From assembly GCA_046481785.1 (NCBI GenBank), contig JAWOJF010000069.1, forward strand, positions 1 through 5,838: a stretch of 5,838 nucleotides of DNA, written 5' to 3'. How positions within the stretch are numbered: the stretch's first letter is position 1; every line of letters starts with the position of its first letter. The position numbers were made by a program, and so were the translations under genes. The notes under the pieces were generated by a model, which was given only the letters and a program-made list of their open reading frames with translations, searched no databases and was not told the DNA's origin. The stretch comes from JAWOJF01 sp046481785 (GTDB lineage: Bacteria > Bacteroidota > Ignavibacteria > Ignavibacteriales > Ignavibacteriaceae). Shown piece after piece: positions 5,682 through 5,838 of this stretch.

Positions 5682-5838
5682 GTTTAATTTAATAACCTTT
5701 TATAGGCGGAACATTTTACTATATTAAGCAGTTAAAATAATCTTAACCAGTTATAAGTGAAATTTTACACCCTGTTCAATGACTAATAAAAATGGCTTTC
5801 CACATATTTTAAAACTTTTATTACCTCTGCTCATTTTT

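Noticed and set aside
5751..5834. Minus-strand short frame (27 codons, MSRGNK start, open past the window edge)
   Set aside because: It is AT-rich, has no ribosome site and resembles no known protein end. It could be the tail of a gene outside the window but cannot be supported from 84 bases.

Overview
The window reads as the start of a contig from an AT-rich member of the Bacteroidota/Ignavibacteriota/Chlorobiota group (about 35-40% GC by eye). It carries a short block of foreign, GC-rich DNA at its left end. The taxonomic guess rests on three things: a large secreted Asp-box beta-propeller protein with Ig-like and PKD-like C-terminal parts, two promoters resembling the -33 TTTG / -7 TAnnTTTG Bacteroidota consensus, and the overall composition. 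It is inference from protein style, not from a marker gene.

Layout from left to right. Positions 1 to about 372 are roughly 60% GC and read on the minus strand as an open, partial protein with a SWIM-like zinc-finger signature (C-x3-C-x7-C-x-H). The style is that of eukaryotic SWIM proteins. At about 370-377 this block is joined, out of frame, to the interior of a bacterial gene. Positions 374-3715 (minus) encode about 1,114 native residues of a secreted beta-propeller protein, cut off just inside a PKD-like domain. The last 31 residues of its open frame are read from foreign DNA and are not native. Positions 3729-4133 (minus) encode a small lipoprotein 13 bp upstream of the propeller gene, probably in the same transcript. 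A 178-bp divergent intergenic region follows, and then osmC (4312-4740, plus), an organic hydroperoxide reductase with every catalytic residue visible. A strong hairpin at 4763-4796 separates osmC from a convergent small GNAT-family gene (4829-5107, minus). A DUF2203-family gene (5242-5622, minus) lies upstream of that on the same strand. The last 200 bases hold its promoter and nothing else I can support.

Functionally, the lipoprotein and propeller form a plausible cell-surface/secretion pair, osmC is a stand-alone peroxide-defence gene, and the two small right-hand genes are cytosolic housekeeping or unknown. I see no CRISPR array, RNA gene, insertion sequence, defence system or other multi-gene novel system here. 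The most notable point is the hybrid junction near position 372, most simply an assembly or library chimera; lateral transfer is the less likely alternative.
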